NCBI GenBank assembly: GCA_035771165.1
Contig: JAWNZC010000423.1
Location: 767,501 to 831,500, forward strand
Source: Paragorgia papillata
Taxonomy: Eukaryota; Cnidaria; Anthozoa; Scleralcyonacea; Coralliidae
Reading direction: 5' to 3'
Length of the DNA stretch: 64,000 nt
Position 1 is the first letter of the stretch. Every line of letters starts with the position of its first letter. The notes below the pieces were generated by a model that saw nothing but the letters and a program-made list of their open reading frames with translations, was not told the DNA's origin and did no database searches. Both the position numbers and the translations under genes were made by a program. This document shows, in pieces, positions 1 to 12,500 of this stretch.

Positions 1-355
1 TAATGTTTGGTGTGGTGTAGTGTTTGGTGTAGTTAGTATTTAGTGTGGTGTGGTGTGTGTGGGATGGTATTTGGTGTAGTGTGGTGTTGTATTTGGTGTG
101 GTGTGATGTAGTATTTAGTGTGGTGTGGACAGTGTGTGTGGGTGTTTGGTGTAGTGTGGTGTTGTATTTGGTGTAGTGTTTGATGTGGTGTGATTTAGTA
201 TTTAGTGTGGTGTGGTGTGGTGTGTGTGGGATGGTGTTTGGTGTAGTGTTTGGTGTAGTGTTTGGTGTGGTGTTTGGTGTGGTGTTTGGTGTAGTGTTTG
301 GTATGGTTATGGTGATGTTTGATCCGGTGTTTATTGTCGGGTGGTGTTTAGAGTA
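1..355. repeat. GT-rich low-complexity repeat (TGTGGTGTTTGG type)
   Basis: Irregular repeats of GTGTGGTGTTTGGTGTA, almost free of C. It lies in the intron after the last TSP1 exon of the window. Confidence 0.8.
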
Positions 356-392
356 CAGTGCTTTGCGGACACAACACAGCACAGGCACGTAC

Positions 393-566
393 CTGGACAG
401 CTCAAGGGCATCACGCAGACATTGTATTCATCAGAGTTTCCATAACAAGGTAAACCCCCGTAAGACGGCGCGGGATTGGTACAGGTTCGTTTTCTCAGCT
501 TCGCGCCGGAGCCACAAGATAAACTGCATGTCCCCCAAGAAGACCAATCAGCCCAACCACCATGAA
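393..566 (-). CDS. TSR gene exon 28: TSP1 repeat, long subtype (module 6)
   Basis: 174 bp, phase 1 to 1. [19 protein letters not shown], then [13 protein letters not shown] and LSCPG, followed by donor GTACGT. More exons must lie beyond the left edge because the frame ends at a donor, not a stop. Confidence 0.91.
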
Positions 567-3500
567 CTACATCAAAACAAAGGATAAGAAACGGTGCTTT
601 AGTATTCTGAAATTGAACTTTAATTAATTCTCATCTCTCAGAAAATATCAAATTACATTTCTAACTATTAACTCGCAGAATCGTATTTCACTCGAATTCT
701 TCTCACTCTATACGTACTTGGACATTTTCCAAAGTCGCAAGGTTTCGTTTGAATGGAAGTAGCACTGCATTCTTCAGGTGGTGCGGTGTCGTTGCATGTT
801 CTTGTCCTAATCTGTGTACTGTTTCCACATGTCTGAGTGCATAGTGACCACGCTGACCATGCCGTATAACCACCTTCGCCTGAAAAACGACAAATGTAAG
901 GTTCGTTCTAGCCTCCAAAATATCAAAGTTTCAAGTGAACAAACCTGTGCAAACTAAACTATGTTGACAATCTCGAACTTCTCCACTGGCACCAATACAT
1001 CCTGAACCTCTATGAGCTGGCTCAGGATTAGTACAGGTACGAGTATGACTGCTGAGGCCAGAACCACAATATCCACTGCACGACGACCAAGGAAACCAAT
1101 CACTATATTGGCCATGAACTGCAATAAAGTGCAAGCATTAAATAATAAAAAGTTGTTTAAATTATGATAGTTCCACGTGTTGGAAATTGAAGATAGAATG
1201 CTGTAAAGGCAGTGTGTTAGAAAGTCTTGAGTGGTAACCGAAATCTTAGGTAATGAAACACATATGTTTCGAGTCACCGAAGTACTTCGGCAGAGTAAGT
1301 GAAGTGAAGTGAGGTGGAGTGGAGTGGAGTGAAGTGGAGTAAAGAAAACTGAGGTAAAGTGCGGTGTTGTAAGGTGAGGTGTGCTGTGAGGTGAAGTGAG
1401 GTAAGGTGGGGGGAAAGGTGAGGTAAGATGAGGTGAGAGGAGATGAAGTAAGGTGAGGTGAGATGAAGTAAGGTGAGATGAGTTAAGGTGAGGTGAGATG
1501 AAGTAAGGTGATATGAAGTAAGGTGAGGTGAGATAAGATGAGATGAAGTAAGGTGAGATGAGTTAACGTGAGGTAAGATGAAGTAAGATGAGATGAAGTA
1601 AGGTGAGATGAAGTAAGGTGAGGTCAGGTGAAGTGAGGTAATGTGGGGTGTGCTGTGAGGTGAGGTGAAGTAAGGTGAGGAAAGGTGAGGTAAGGTGAGA
1701 GGAGATGAAGTAAGGTGAGGTCAGGTGAAGTGAAGTAAGGTGAGGAAAGGTGAGGTGAGGTGAGGTGAGAGGAGATGAAGTAAGGTGAGATGAGGTAAGG
1801 TGAGATAAGGTGAGGTGAGATGAAGTAAGGTAAGGTGTGATGAGATGAGGTGAGGTAAAGTGAGATGAGCTGAGGTAAGATGAAGTAAGGTGAGGTGAGA
1901 TGAAGTGAGGTGAGATGAAGTAAGGTGAGGTGAGATGAGATGAAGTAAGGTGAGGTAAGGTGAGATGAGATGAGGTAAGGTGAGATAAGGTGTGATGAGA
2001 TGAGGTGAGGTAAAGTGAGATGAGCTGAGGTGAGATGAAGTAAGGTGAGGTGAGATGAAGTAAGGTGAGATGAGGTAAGGTGAGATAAGGTGAGGTGAAA
2101 TGAGGTAAGGAAAGGTGTGATGAGATGAGATGAGGTGAGGTAAAGTGAGATGAGCTGAGGTGAGATGAAGTAAGGTGAGATGAAGTAAGGTGAGGTGAAG
2201 TAAGGTGAGGTGAAGTAAGGTGAGGTGAAGTAAGGTGAGGTGAGATGAAGTAAGGTGAGGTGAAGTGAGATGAGATGAAGTGAGGTAATTAAGGTGAGAT
2301 GAAGTGAAATAAGGTGAGGTAAGGTGAGATGAGGTGAGATAAGGTAAGGTGAAGTAAGGTAAGGTGAGGTGATATTAAGTAAAAAATGAAAACTTATATC
2401 GTCAGCTAGAACTTACTTGGACAAGGTCCAGCATAACAGGGTATATTCTCTTTGTATGTTCCATTGCATGTTTCCAGAGTGGCGTCGGTGCAATTTCGTT
2501 TTCGATATTGTTCCCCAAACGAACATGGCACATTGCATTCAGACCAAAGTGTCCACGTAGTAAAGCCAACTTGATCTAGGAAAAATTACAGAAACTCGCA
2601 ACTAAAATTGCTTTCAGATGTTCGTTGTTCATGCCGGTACGTAAACGTAACGTTTAAATTTTATTCCGTTTCTACATAAGTAATGAATACCTACCGGGAC
2701 AAACTTCAGGCACAGAACACTCATTAAGTTCCCGAGTCAATCCGAGACAATCGCTGCCGTTATTAGCTGGTTCTGGATTCGTACATTGACGTTTTCTCTG
2801 AACTCTTCCACATCCACATGTGACTGAACATATCGACCAACTTTCCCATTCTGTAAACCCACCATGAACTAGAAAAAAACAAAACGGGAACAAATCTAAG
2901 TACTTAGAATTGTTTTTTCTTAATCATGGGTTTTATGCAGCGTAATTTTTAACAAAACTGAGGTAAAATATAGATGGTTGGAACAACTCTAAGTCATGAA
3001 CTTGACAAAGTTAAAGTCTCTCTTTGTTTATATTGTTGTTTAAGCTTTTAACTATTATGGGATGTAAAGTTCTCTTTGCGCATGTCTCAAAGGCCTCGAT
3101 AACCATGATATTACAAAACAAAAGTATGGTTATTTGGGATAATAGTTATTAAATGCTCCCTCCTGCTTCGAAAGATTATGTGGAAGCGTGGAAGTCTTTT
3201 CTGGCTTACGGGGATATTTAATGACACTAAAGTCTCTAGCCTCTGTTGCAGACTTTAAACCATTACTATGCAACAAAAGCTATACCGTTCAGGCCTCAAC
3301 GCCAACCAATTACTTCTAAGTACACGCTGCATGCCTATCAAAACAGAAAAACTGCAGACATTACCAGGACAATCTGGAAGCAAACATTCTTTTGTACACA
3401 TCGCATGGCCATCACAGCCAAGGCCAGTGCTGTTTAAGCAGAAGCGTGTCTTCGACTGGATACCGCTGGCGCATGAAACGCTACAGACACTCCAACTGGA

Positions 3501-6500
3501 CCACGGCGTGTAGTTCTCGACTCCTAATAGATATAAGGGTACGAAAAACGGGTATAAATGTACGAAACCTGCCAAAACGTACCAATGGTACCGAAACGTA
3601 CCAATACGTACACAAACGTATTTAGAAGTATCGAAACATACCCAAAGGTACCAAAGCGTACCCAAAGGTACCAAAACGTACCCAAAGGTACCGAAATGTA
3701 CCGAAATGTACCGAAATGTACCTAAAGGTACCAAAACATACCCAAAGGTACCAAAACGTACCCGAAGGTACCAAAACGTATCCAAAGATGCTGAAACGTA
3801 TCAAAACGTACCAAAGGTACCAAAAACGTACTGAAACAGCATTACCAGACATAAAGTGTCTATTGGCATTTAAAGTGCCTATGTCATCCTCAGGGACTTT
3901 ACATATTTATACTAATTGGAACATTCTGAGAAGATTTGTAATAAAGCTTCTCAGGCGAAAATTTCATCTTCATGGATTTTTTTGCCGTTAAAGTTGACGG
4001 AAGTGACGTCGAAAGAGGAATTTCTCTATATGAAAGCCACTTTACAGATTCCTCTTTTGACGTCACTTCCGTCAACTTTAACGGCAAGAAAATCCATGAA
4101 GATGAAATTTGCGCCTGAGAAGATATATTACAAATCTTCTCAGAATGTTCCAATTAGTATAAATATGTAAAGTCCCTGAGGATGACATAGGCACTTTAAG
4201 ATCAGGCGTCAATATCACTATGACACGTTTCCTAGATAAGAACTGGTTCAACAAGAAAGCCTACCTGAACAGTTAGCGATAATACAATCTCTTAGTTGTC
4301 GAGTTGCTCCAAAACAATCACTGCCTCCATGTTCTGGATGTGGATTGGTACAAGACCTTGTTTTTTCTTGCTGTCCATAATCACATGCATGATTACAGAC
4401 ACTCCACTCGGTCCAATTTGAAAAGCCTCCGTGAACTATATAATATATATAAGAAAAATATTGAATTAGCCTGGGTGCTAAACGTTTATTTTAATGCATG
4501 TAAAACATGTATCATCTCAAACAAAATGTGGGTCAATACATGTGACAAGTTTTCAAAATCATACAAATTTAACAATTATTACCTGGACAGGGTCCTACAT
4601 CACAACTCTCCGTTTCGTTCGTTGGTCCTTGGCAAAGTAAGTCACCAGGATTTGTTATGGAACACTCCCTGGAACGCGAGTGCGAACTACTTCCACAAGT
4701 TGTAGTACATTGGCTCCAAGCAGACCATTCTCGAAAACCATAATCACCTGCAGTATTTATACAGAAATTTAATTCATGGGTTAAAATAGACATGTTCAAA
4801 TCGCAGCTCAGGGACTAAATATCACGACCAGCCAATGAATACTGGCCTAATGCATGCTTTACCTGCGCACAATAGTTGCAGAGTACATTCCTGTGTTTCG
4901 GTCGCTGGTCCTACGCAGTCAGCCCCACCATGCACTGGTTCAGGATTGGTACAGTTCCTCTGACGTAACACTTGCCCAGGACCACAGGTTTTAGAACACA
5001 CTGACCAGTTTCCCCACTCTGTATAATTTCCATTCACTGAAGATAAAATTACTTTAAAATAAGTATACTATGTATACTGTATATGTACACCGCCAGGGCC
5101 GTATCCAAAGATTATTTGGGGAAATTTTGAAATGTAGAGTCTCGGAAATGCCATTTCCTGCATTCTGAGTGGTGATTTTTAAAATTCTGATGCCATTTAT
5201 GATTTTTTGGGCACCTAGTTTGGAAACCCAAACTGGTATACCGGTGTCTCAAACCCCTTGGATACGGCCGTCAAGAGCGGTATACTATGAGTGTCTTTTT
5301 AATATATGTGTTAGAGATACGCTTGCCGTTTTTGATAAATTTCTCGCTGGACTTTACAGTGCACCGATAAGGTCAATCTTCAAAATGTTTAGTCAATAAA
5401 CTTACTTCAAAAACTCATTAATAATTCATGAGGAAAACACAAAGGAAATCAGTACCATGTCCGTGGTGTTATATCTGATAAAGAAACCTCCTGTTCGATT
5501 TACATAAACTTTAGCTTTGATTTTCTCGGCTTAGACAACGTTATTTTTCAAACTTACTACGTAAATGAACCCACCAAATGGGTCGTTTTTGAGTACGTGT
5601 TTTATCAGATTTAAAACACTCCTGCTCGTTTATTAAACAGTACATAAAGATTGGTTACGTAAAATTCTTTCTAACCTGGACAGTTTACGAGCAAACATGG
5701 CTTTCCTTGAGATGCCTTAGCCTTGCACCCCAACTCTGCGTCCTCACAGGTTCTAGTTCGATTCTGAAAACCAACACCACAAGTCTTATCACACACTGTC
5801 CAGTTCGTCCATTCACCATAACCTGCTTCACCTAAAGTACAGAACAAATATAAATGAAAAACGATAAAATTTTCGAAACCTGAGAAGAATCCTGAGTGAC
5901 AAGAGAATCTTCAAAGGTGACAAGAGAATCTTCAAAACCTTTGAAGATTCACTAACAACTGGCAAATGTTCATAACCTTTGAAAATTCGTAAGCGACAAG
6001 CAAATCTTCATAACCTTTGAAAATCACTAGTGACAGGGGATTCTTCAAAACCAATGCAAATCATTTTCCAACATAAGCATTTGATAAACCTCTCAGTCAT
6101 AAATATTTGGAGTCATCTCATAATAGTACAACCCGGGTCTTTAGAGGCCGGGAAGTGGAGATAAATCCCTGCTGGGTAAGAAGTTGATAATATTGGTGAC
6201 TGACTAACCTGGGCATACATTTCCAGCGGAACAGTCGCCATATTCTTCGGAGACACCAACACATTCGTCCCCGCCATGGGCTGGTTTTGGATTAGTACAA
6301 TACCTAGTTCGATTATAGAATCCAGAACCACACTTGACTGAACAAGCACCCCAAGCTTCCCACACTGACCAGTTCCCATGTACTGGTAATAAAAACAATA
6401 AATTAAGTTTAATCTTCTGTTTAAAAAAACGACTCTGCATATACAATTATTAATGCAACAACACTCAACAAATTGTTGTGTTTTTAAAAAATTGTTCAAC

Positions 6501-9500
6501 ACATTGTAATAACTGTACTGTACTGTCACTCACCGTATTGTACTGTTCTGTACTGCACTGTACTGTACTGTACTGTACTGTACTGTATTGTATTGTATTT
6601 TATTTCATGATTGAGTATGTACTGTATATAGCATACAGCCCTATGAATACTAATTAGATAAGAAATGAAGAAAAAACTAGGAAAATCTTTGTCCAAGGTG
6701 GAAAAAATAGACAAAACTTTGTTGGAAAACCTCCTCAATCATGAAATAAGTCAGAATAAAACCCTCGAACGTCGGGCTGTATGCGATATACAGCCCTCGC
6801 ATACAGCCCTCGTTCTCTGGCTTTATCTATTACGTATTGTATTGTATTTCACTGTACTGTGCCATATATCCCACAACAATACTATACATTTCATTAAAGT
6901 ATTTAACAACAATTGTATGCAATAAATATGTCTTAAAGCCCAAATACGTACTTTAATTGAACGATTCTTTACTTTTAAAAAACATAAATACAACACCTGC
7001 ACATGGAGGCAAACTACATGACTTTTTTTCTACTTTGTTCCTAGGAACACATAATGGGTTTGTAGGATCAATACAATCTCGTGTTCGTTGTGAAGTTACA
7101 TCTCCACATGTTCCACTGCATTCACTCCAGTCACTCCACGGATGAAATGCTAAAAACATAAAAAATATAACCTATAATAGAACTATAATGATATAACCTA
7201 ATAAAAAATATAACCTATAATGACTCTATAAATCCCCCTTCCTTTGTAACAATAGAGCGGTTTATCATAAGACGTATGTTAGCCGCGTCTAAAGACGCCA
7301 TTCATACGGAATTTTAAGCAAGTCCCAGGGATTGTGTAAGACGCAAACATTAGTCTTTATAAAATAACATGTATACTACGCGAGCCCTGATTGGTCAATT
7401 GCCGTGTTTGGATCAGAGTATCCAAACACGGAAAATTCCCGCCAAAACGATTTTTTGAAAATGTCGGACAGTATATCATATTCACTTGTGATTATTTTAT
7501 AAAAGAAATACCAAATGGTTTTTTCCGTGTTTGGAGACTCTTATCCAAACACTTGGGAAATTGCTCGACTTTCGAAAAGCTAAAAACACTCGCCTACGGC
7601 TCGTGTTTTGTTACGCTTTTCTCCAGTCTCGCAATTTCCCGCGTGTTTGGATCAGAGTATCCAACACGGAAAACCATTTGGTATTTCTTTATTCTTATAT
7701 TGTTGGCAATGTTTTTGCATAATCCTAAAGATGTTATGGTAGTTAGTAATCGTGCAAAGTTTCATTTCAAAATTCGTTGAAGAAAAAGTGATATTTTACG
7801 TGTGAAGTTTGTATTTTGGAGCGCCGCCATTAAGTGGCCACGAGTTTGAATGAGTCGAGGAAGCTTATGACGTCATAGACTCAATAACAACAATGACCCT
7901 TTTATTGACAACAACATCTTTTGTTTTTATTGAGTTTATGACGTCATAAGTTCTCCTCAACGCACTCTTCCCAAACACGGCCAATTTAATGGCGGCGCTC
8001 CAAAATACAAACTTCGCACGTAAAATACAACTTCGAAATGAAACTTCGAAAAATTACCTATATATCTTTAGGATTATGCAAAAACATTACCAACAATTTT
8101 TTCACCAGAGAGTCACTTTAAATATAAGAATTTCTATTTAAAAAAATCATTGGTGGGCATTCCAGTCGTCGTTTCAAACGTAATGCTTGTTGTGCTTACC
8201 AGTGCAATACGTCCCATTGCCGCGAAAACCATTGTCACAAGTACAGTTCGCAACATTCCCGTGGTTAAAGAGACGACAAGTTGCACTAGGATGGCAATTA
8301 GCCAGTTCGCACCGGCCTGGAAGGAAAAACAATGACAGAAATTACAGCAAAGCAAGTTATAGCCTGCGAGCTGGCTGCTACAATCCTAGGAGTAAATCAA
8401 TCAACGCCCACTTCATTAATATGCAAATGTCGCGAATCTGAAACCAATCACTTTCTTCCGGAAGTCTGTGTGAAAACCCTCATTCAAAGCACAATCCGAA
8501 ATTCGCCCAATAGAAATACGAAAATATGAAGAAAAAAACATGCTTTGTTGCAGGCCCACATTTCACAGTAACAGGAAGGCCTGCCTTCAGGCTATGCAAG
8601 TTACACAGTAGGGCCATGAGAAAATAAATCGCGTTTAAGCCCTAATCAAACGGGAACGCAAGTCATTGCAAGTTGGCAGTCACGAATTTCTGTGGCGGTC
8701 GTTCGAAGACCCAAATTAACAAAATAAAGGTTTCATGAGTGTTTTAAACAAGTGTTAACTTTGTCACGGTACATGATATTTTCGGGAAATTATTCAGAGC
8801 GGCTGGCTGAGATAGCGTGACTGCCAACTTGCGATGACTTGCGTTCTCCTTTGATTAGGGCTTAACTAAGACTATTTAAGTCGCGAACACACTCGTATAG
8901 GCCCGTATAAATGGGACCAAAATAAGTCGCGACTAACATAAGAACGCTTTAAAGCTAGTCCAAAATAAGTCGCGACTAAAATAAGAACGCTTTAAAGCTA
9001 GTCCAAAATAAGTCGCGACTAAAATAAGAACGCTTTAAAGCTAGTCCAAAATAAGTCGCGACTAAAATAAGAACGCTTTAAAGCTAGTCCAAAATAAGTC
9101 GCGACTAACATAAGAACGCTTTAAAGCTAGTCCAAAATAAGTCGCGACTAAAATAAGAACGCTTTAAAGCTAGTCCAAAATAAGTCGCGACTTATTAGAA
9201 ATTGACCGTTTTATACGAGTGTGTTCGCGACTTGAAATAGAACGCGTCTTAATTAAGTCCGGACTTATTTTCTCCTTTTAAATGGCCCTAATGGTTCCTC
9301 CTCTCTTTACTTTGCTTTCACTTCCTTTCCTTTATTTCCCATTCCATTGCTCTCTCTTCCATTCTCTTAATTTCCTTCTTCTTTCTTTCTCTTCAATTTC
9401 CTTTCTATCACTTCCCCTTCTTTCCTTGTCCCTCCCTTCCTTTCCCTTCTATTCGTTTCTTTTCCTTTCCATGCTATCCCCTTCCACTTTATTCCCTTCC

Positions 9501-12500
9501 ATTATTATCCTTTTCGTTCTTCTTCTTCTTTCCCTTCCTGTTCATACTCTTTCCATCTACCCTGCATTCAAATTTAGGAATTTGAATTTACACAAAAACG
9601 CTGTGTTGAGTTTGGCCAGGCATTTCAGTCATATATAAACTAGTACTTGAACTACATACTTGTGCAGTGCGTTCCATTGCCGGTAAAACCATAGTCGCAT
9701 GAGCAATTAGCGACGTTATTCGATATAGCACAAGTTGAATTAAGATGGCAATTAGCCAGTTCGCATAATCCTGTGAGAGAAAAAACAATGATAAAACTTA
9801 AAGAAAACTAATTACACAATGTTCCTTGCGCTTGTTTTCTCTTCTACTTCCTTCGACTTCTATTATTTCTTCCCCCTCTTTTTCCTTCCTCTTCTTTCTC
9901 TTTGCATCCTTTTCCCCTTCTTCCACTCATATCCTCCTTTTCTTTCCTTTCACTTTTCCCCTTCTTTGCCCTTCCTTGCCTTTCCTCGCCCTTCTTTCCC
10001 TTTCTTTCCTTTTACTTCCCCTCTTTCTCCCTCTTTGTCGTTTCTTCCACTTCTTTTCCCTTCCTCCCCTTCCTTTTTTCTTTCATTTCATTTCCTTGTC
10101 TTTCTTTTCCCTTCCTTTCCCTTCATTGTCTTTCCTTTCATTTCCTTTCCCTTCTCTTCCCTTCCTTTCCCTTCCTTGACTTTCCTTTCACTTCCTTTCC
10201 GTTCCTTTCCTTTCCCCTCCTTGACTTTCCTTTCACTTCCTTTCCGTTCCTTTCCCTTTCTTGTCTTTCTTTTCGCTTCCTTTCCCTTCCTTGTCTTTCA
10301 TTTCCCTTCCTTGTCTTTCTTTTCATTTCCTTTCCCTTCCCTTCCTTTCCTTTCTGTTCCCTTCCTTGCCTTTCATTCTCCCTTCCGATCTTTTCCCTTC
10401 CCTCTCTCTCCAACGCCTTCTTTATCCCAACCCTTCTTTTCCCTTCCTTCCCTTCCTTTACAGCCTACAACGTGGTACGTTATGTGGCTACCAGTGCAGT
10501 GTATTCCATTGCCACTAAAGCCATAGTCGCACGTGCAATTGGCAGCGTTATCCAACACTTCACAACTTGAATTACGATGGCAATTAGCCAGTTCACACAA
10601 ACCTGGGGAAAAAGAAGGGAAAATAACGGAAATTGTAGAAAATTACTAAAAACACAGCTTCTTACCCTTTCCTTGTCCCAGCCTTAATTCTCCTAAAACT
10701 TAAAGCCCTAATCAAACGAGAACGCAAGTCATCGCAAGTTGGCAGTCACGCTATCTCTGAATAATTTCCCGAAAATATTATGTACCGTGACAAAGTTAAA
10801 ACTTGTTTAAAACACTCATGAAACCTTTATTTTGTTAATTTGGGTGTTCGAACGACCGCCACAGAAATTTGTGACTGCCAACTTGCGATGACTTGCGTTC
10901 TCGTTTGATTAGGGCTTAAGACTATAAATTCGTAAAAAGAAGCGGTCGCTTGAGATATTTCAGTCGTTTCAAATTTGTTACTTGATGTACGTACCAGTAC
11001 AGTGTGTTCCATTGCCAGCGAAACCACTGTCACAAGTGCAATTAGCAACGTTATCCATTAATGCACAAGTTGAATTAGGATGACAGTTTGCCAGTTCGCA
11101 CAATTCTGGAAAACAAAGACCAGTGTATGATTACAAAGTTTCTTCATTGCTCTGAATATGTAGTAAAATAATTAGTAAAATAAGTACAAGTTAGCAAAGA
11201 AACATCATTCAACTCAAATATATTCGTCGTCTACGACATACGAAAGCTCAAACGTATAAATATATTTTAAACAGTAGCTACTTGGCGTCAATTGATTTTA
11301 TCTCTATATATTTTTACAAAATGCTACTGAAGGACAATTTTAATTTTTTATCTCTATAACTTTTATCAATATTACCACTACCACCTCCATCGCTACCACT
11401 ATCACCATTACCATTATTACTATTACCACTATCACCATCAATATTGCCACTATCACCGCTAATGCCACTACCATCATCAATATTGCCACTACCACCTCCA
11501 TCGCTACCACTATCACCATTATTACTATTACCACTACCACCATCAATATTGCCATTACCACCTCCATCGCTACCACTGTCACCATTATTACTATTACCAC
11601 TACCACCATCAATATTGCCATTACCACCTCCATCGCTACCACTATCACCATTATTACTATTACCACTACCACCATCAATATTGCCATTACCACCTCCATC
11701 GCTACCACTGTCACCATTATTACTATTACCACTACCACCATCAATATTGCCACTACCACCTCCATCGCTACCACTATCACCATTATTACTATTACCACTA
11801 CCACCATCAATATTGCCACTACCACCTCCATCGCTACCACTATCACCATTATTACTATTACCGCTACCACCATCAATATTGCCACTACCACCTCCATCGC
11901 TACCACTATCACCATTATTACTATTACCACTACCACCATCAATATTGCCACTACCACCTCCATCGCTACCACTATCACCATTATTACTATTACCACTACC
12001 ACCATCAATATTGCCACTACCACCTCCATCGCTACCACTATCACCATTATTACTATTACCACTACCACCATCAATATTGCCACTATCACCGCTACTACAT
12101 CGATCATTACCACTATCACTATCACCATTAATACTGCATTACCACCACCACCACCTCTCCAATCGTCACCATCACCATTACTGTCACCACTACTTCCACT
12201 ATTATCACCATTACCATTATCACCGTTACCATTATCACCATTACCATTATCACCATCGCTATTACTATTACTATTACCACCACTTCCATAACTACCTTCA
12301 CCGCCACCATTACTACCACCACTACCACCACAACTACCACTACTACCTAACACTATTATCACTGTTAGAACTACCACTATAGCACCATTACTTTCACACC
12401 ACCACCACCAATAAGAACACCATTCCGTTTGCTTCCATTTCGTTCTGCTGCGTTTTCTTCCTTTCTTCCTCACCCTACCCCATCCCACTCACCCTACCCT

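Noticed and set aside
3525..3852. Minus-strand ORFs rich in [12 protein letters not shown]
   Set aside because: Translation of the GTACCNAAAN decamer array next to a true TSP1 exon.
3899..4170. Two mirror-image ORFs starting MEHSEKICN
   Set aside because: They are the two strands of a foldback element.
9819..10570. Open frames of more than 200 aa in the pyrimidine tract
   Set aside because: Composed only of Phe/Leu/Ser/Pro from CTTTCC repeats; they overlap a real EGF exon on the other strand.
11340..12488. Long open frames of 382 aa (minus) and 312 aa (plus)
   Set aside because: Both follow from a triplet minisatellite with a 66-bp unit; the peptides (VVVAILM.., PLPPSILP..) are simple repeats with no splice or start support.
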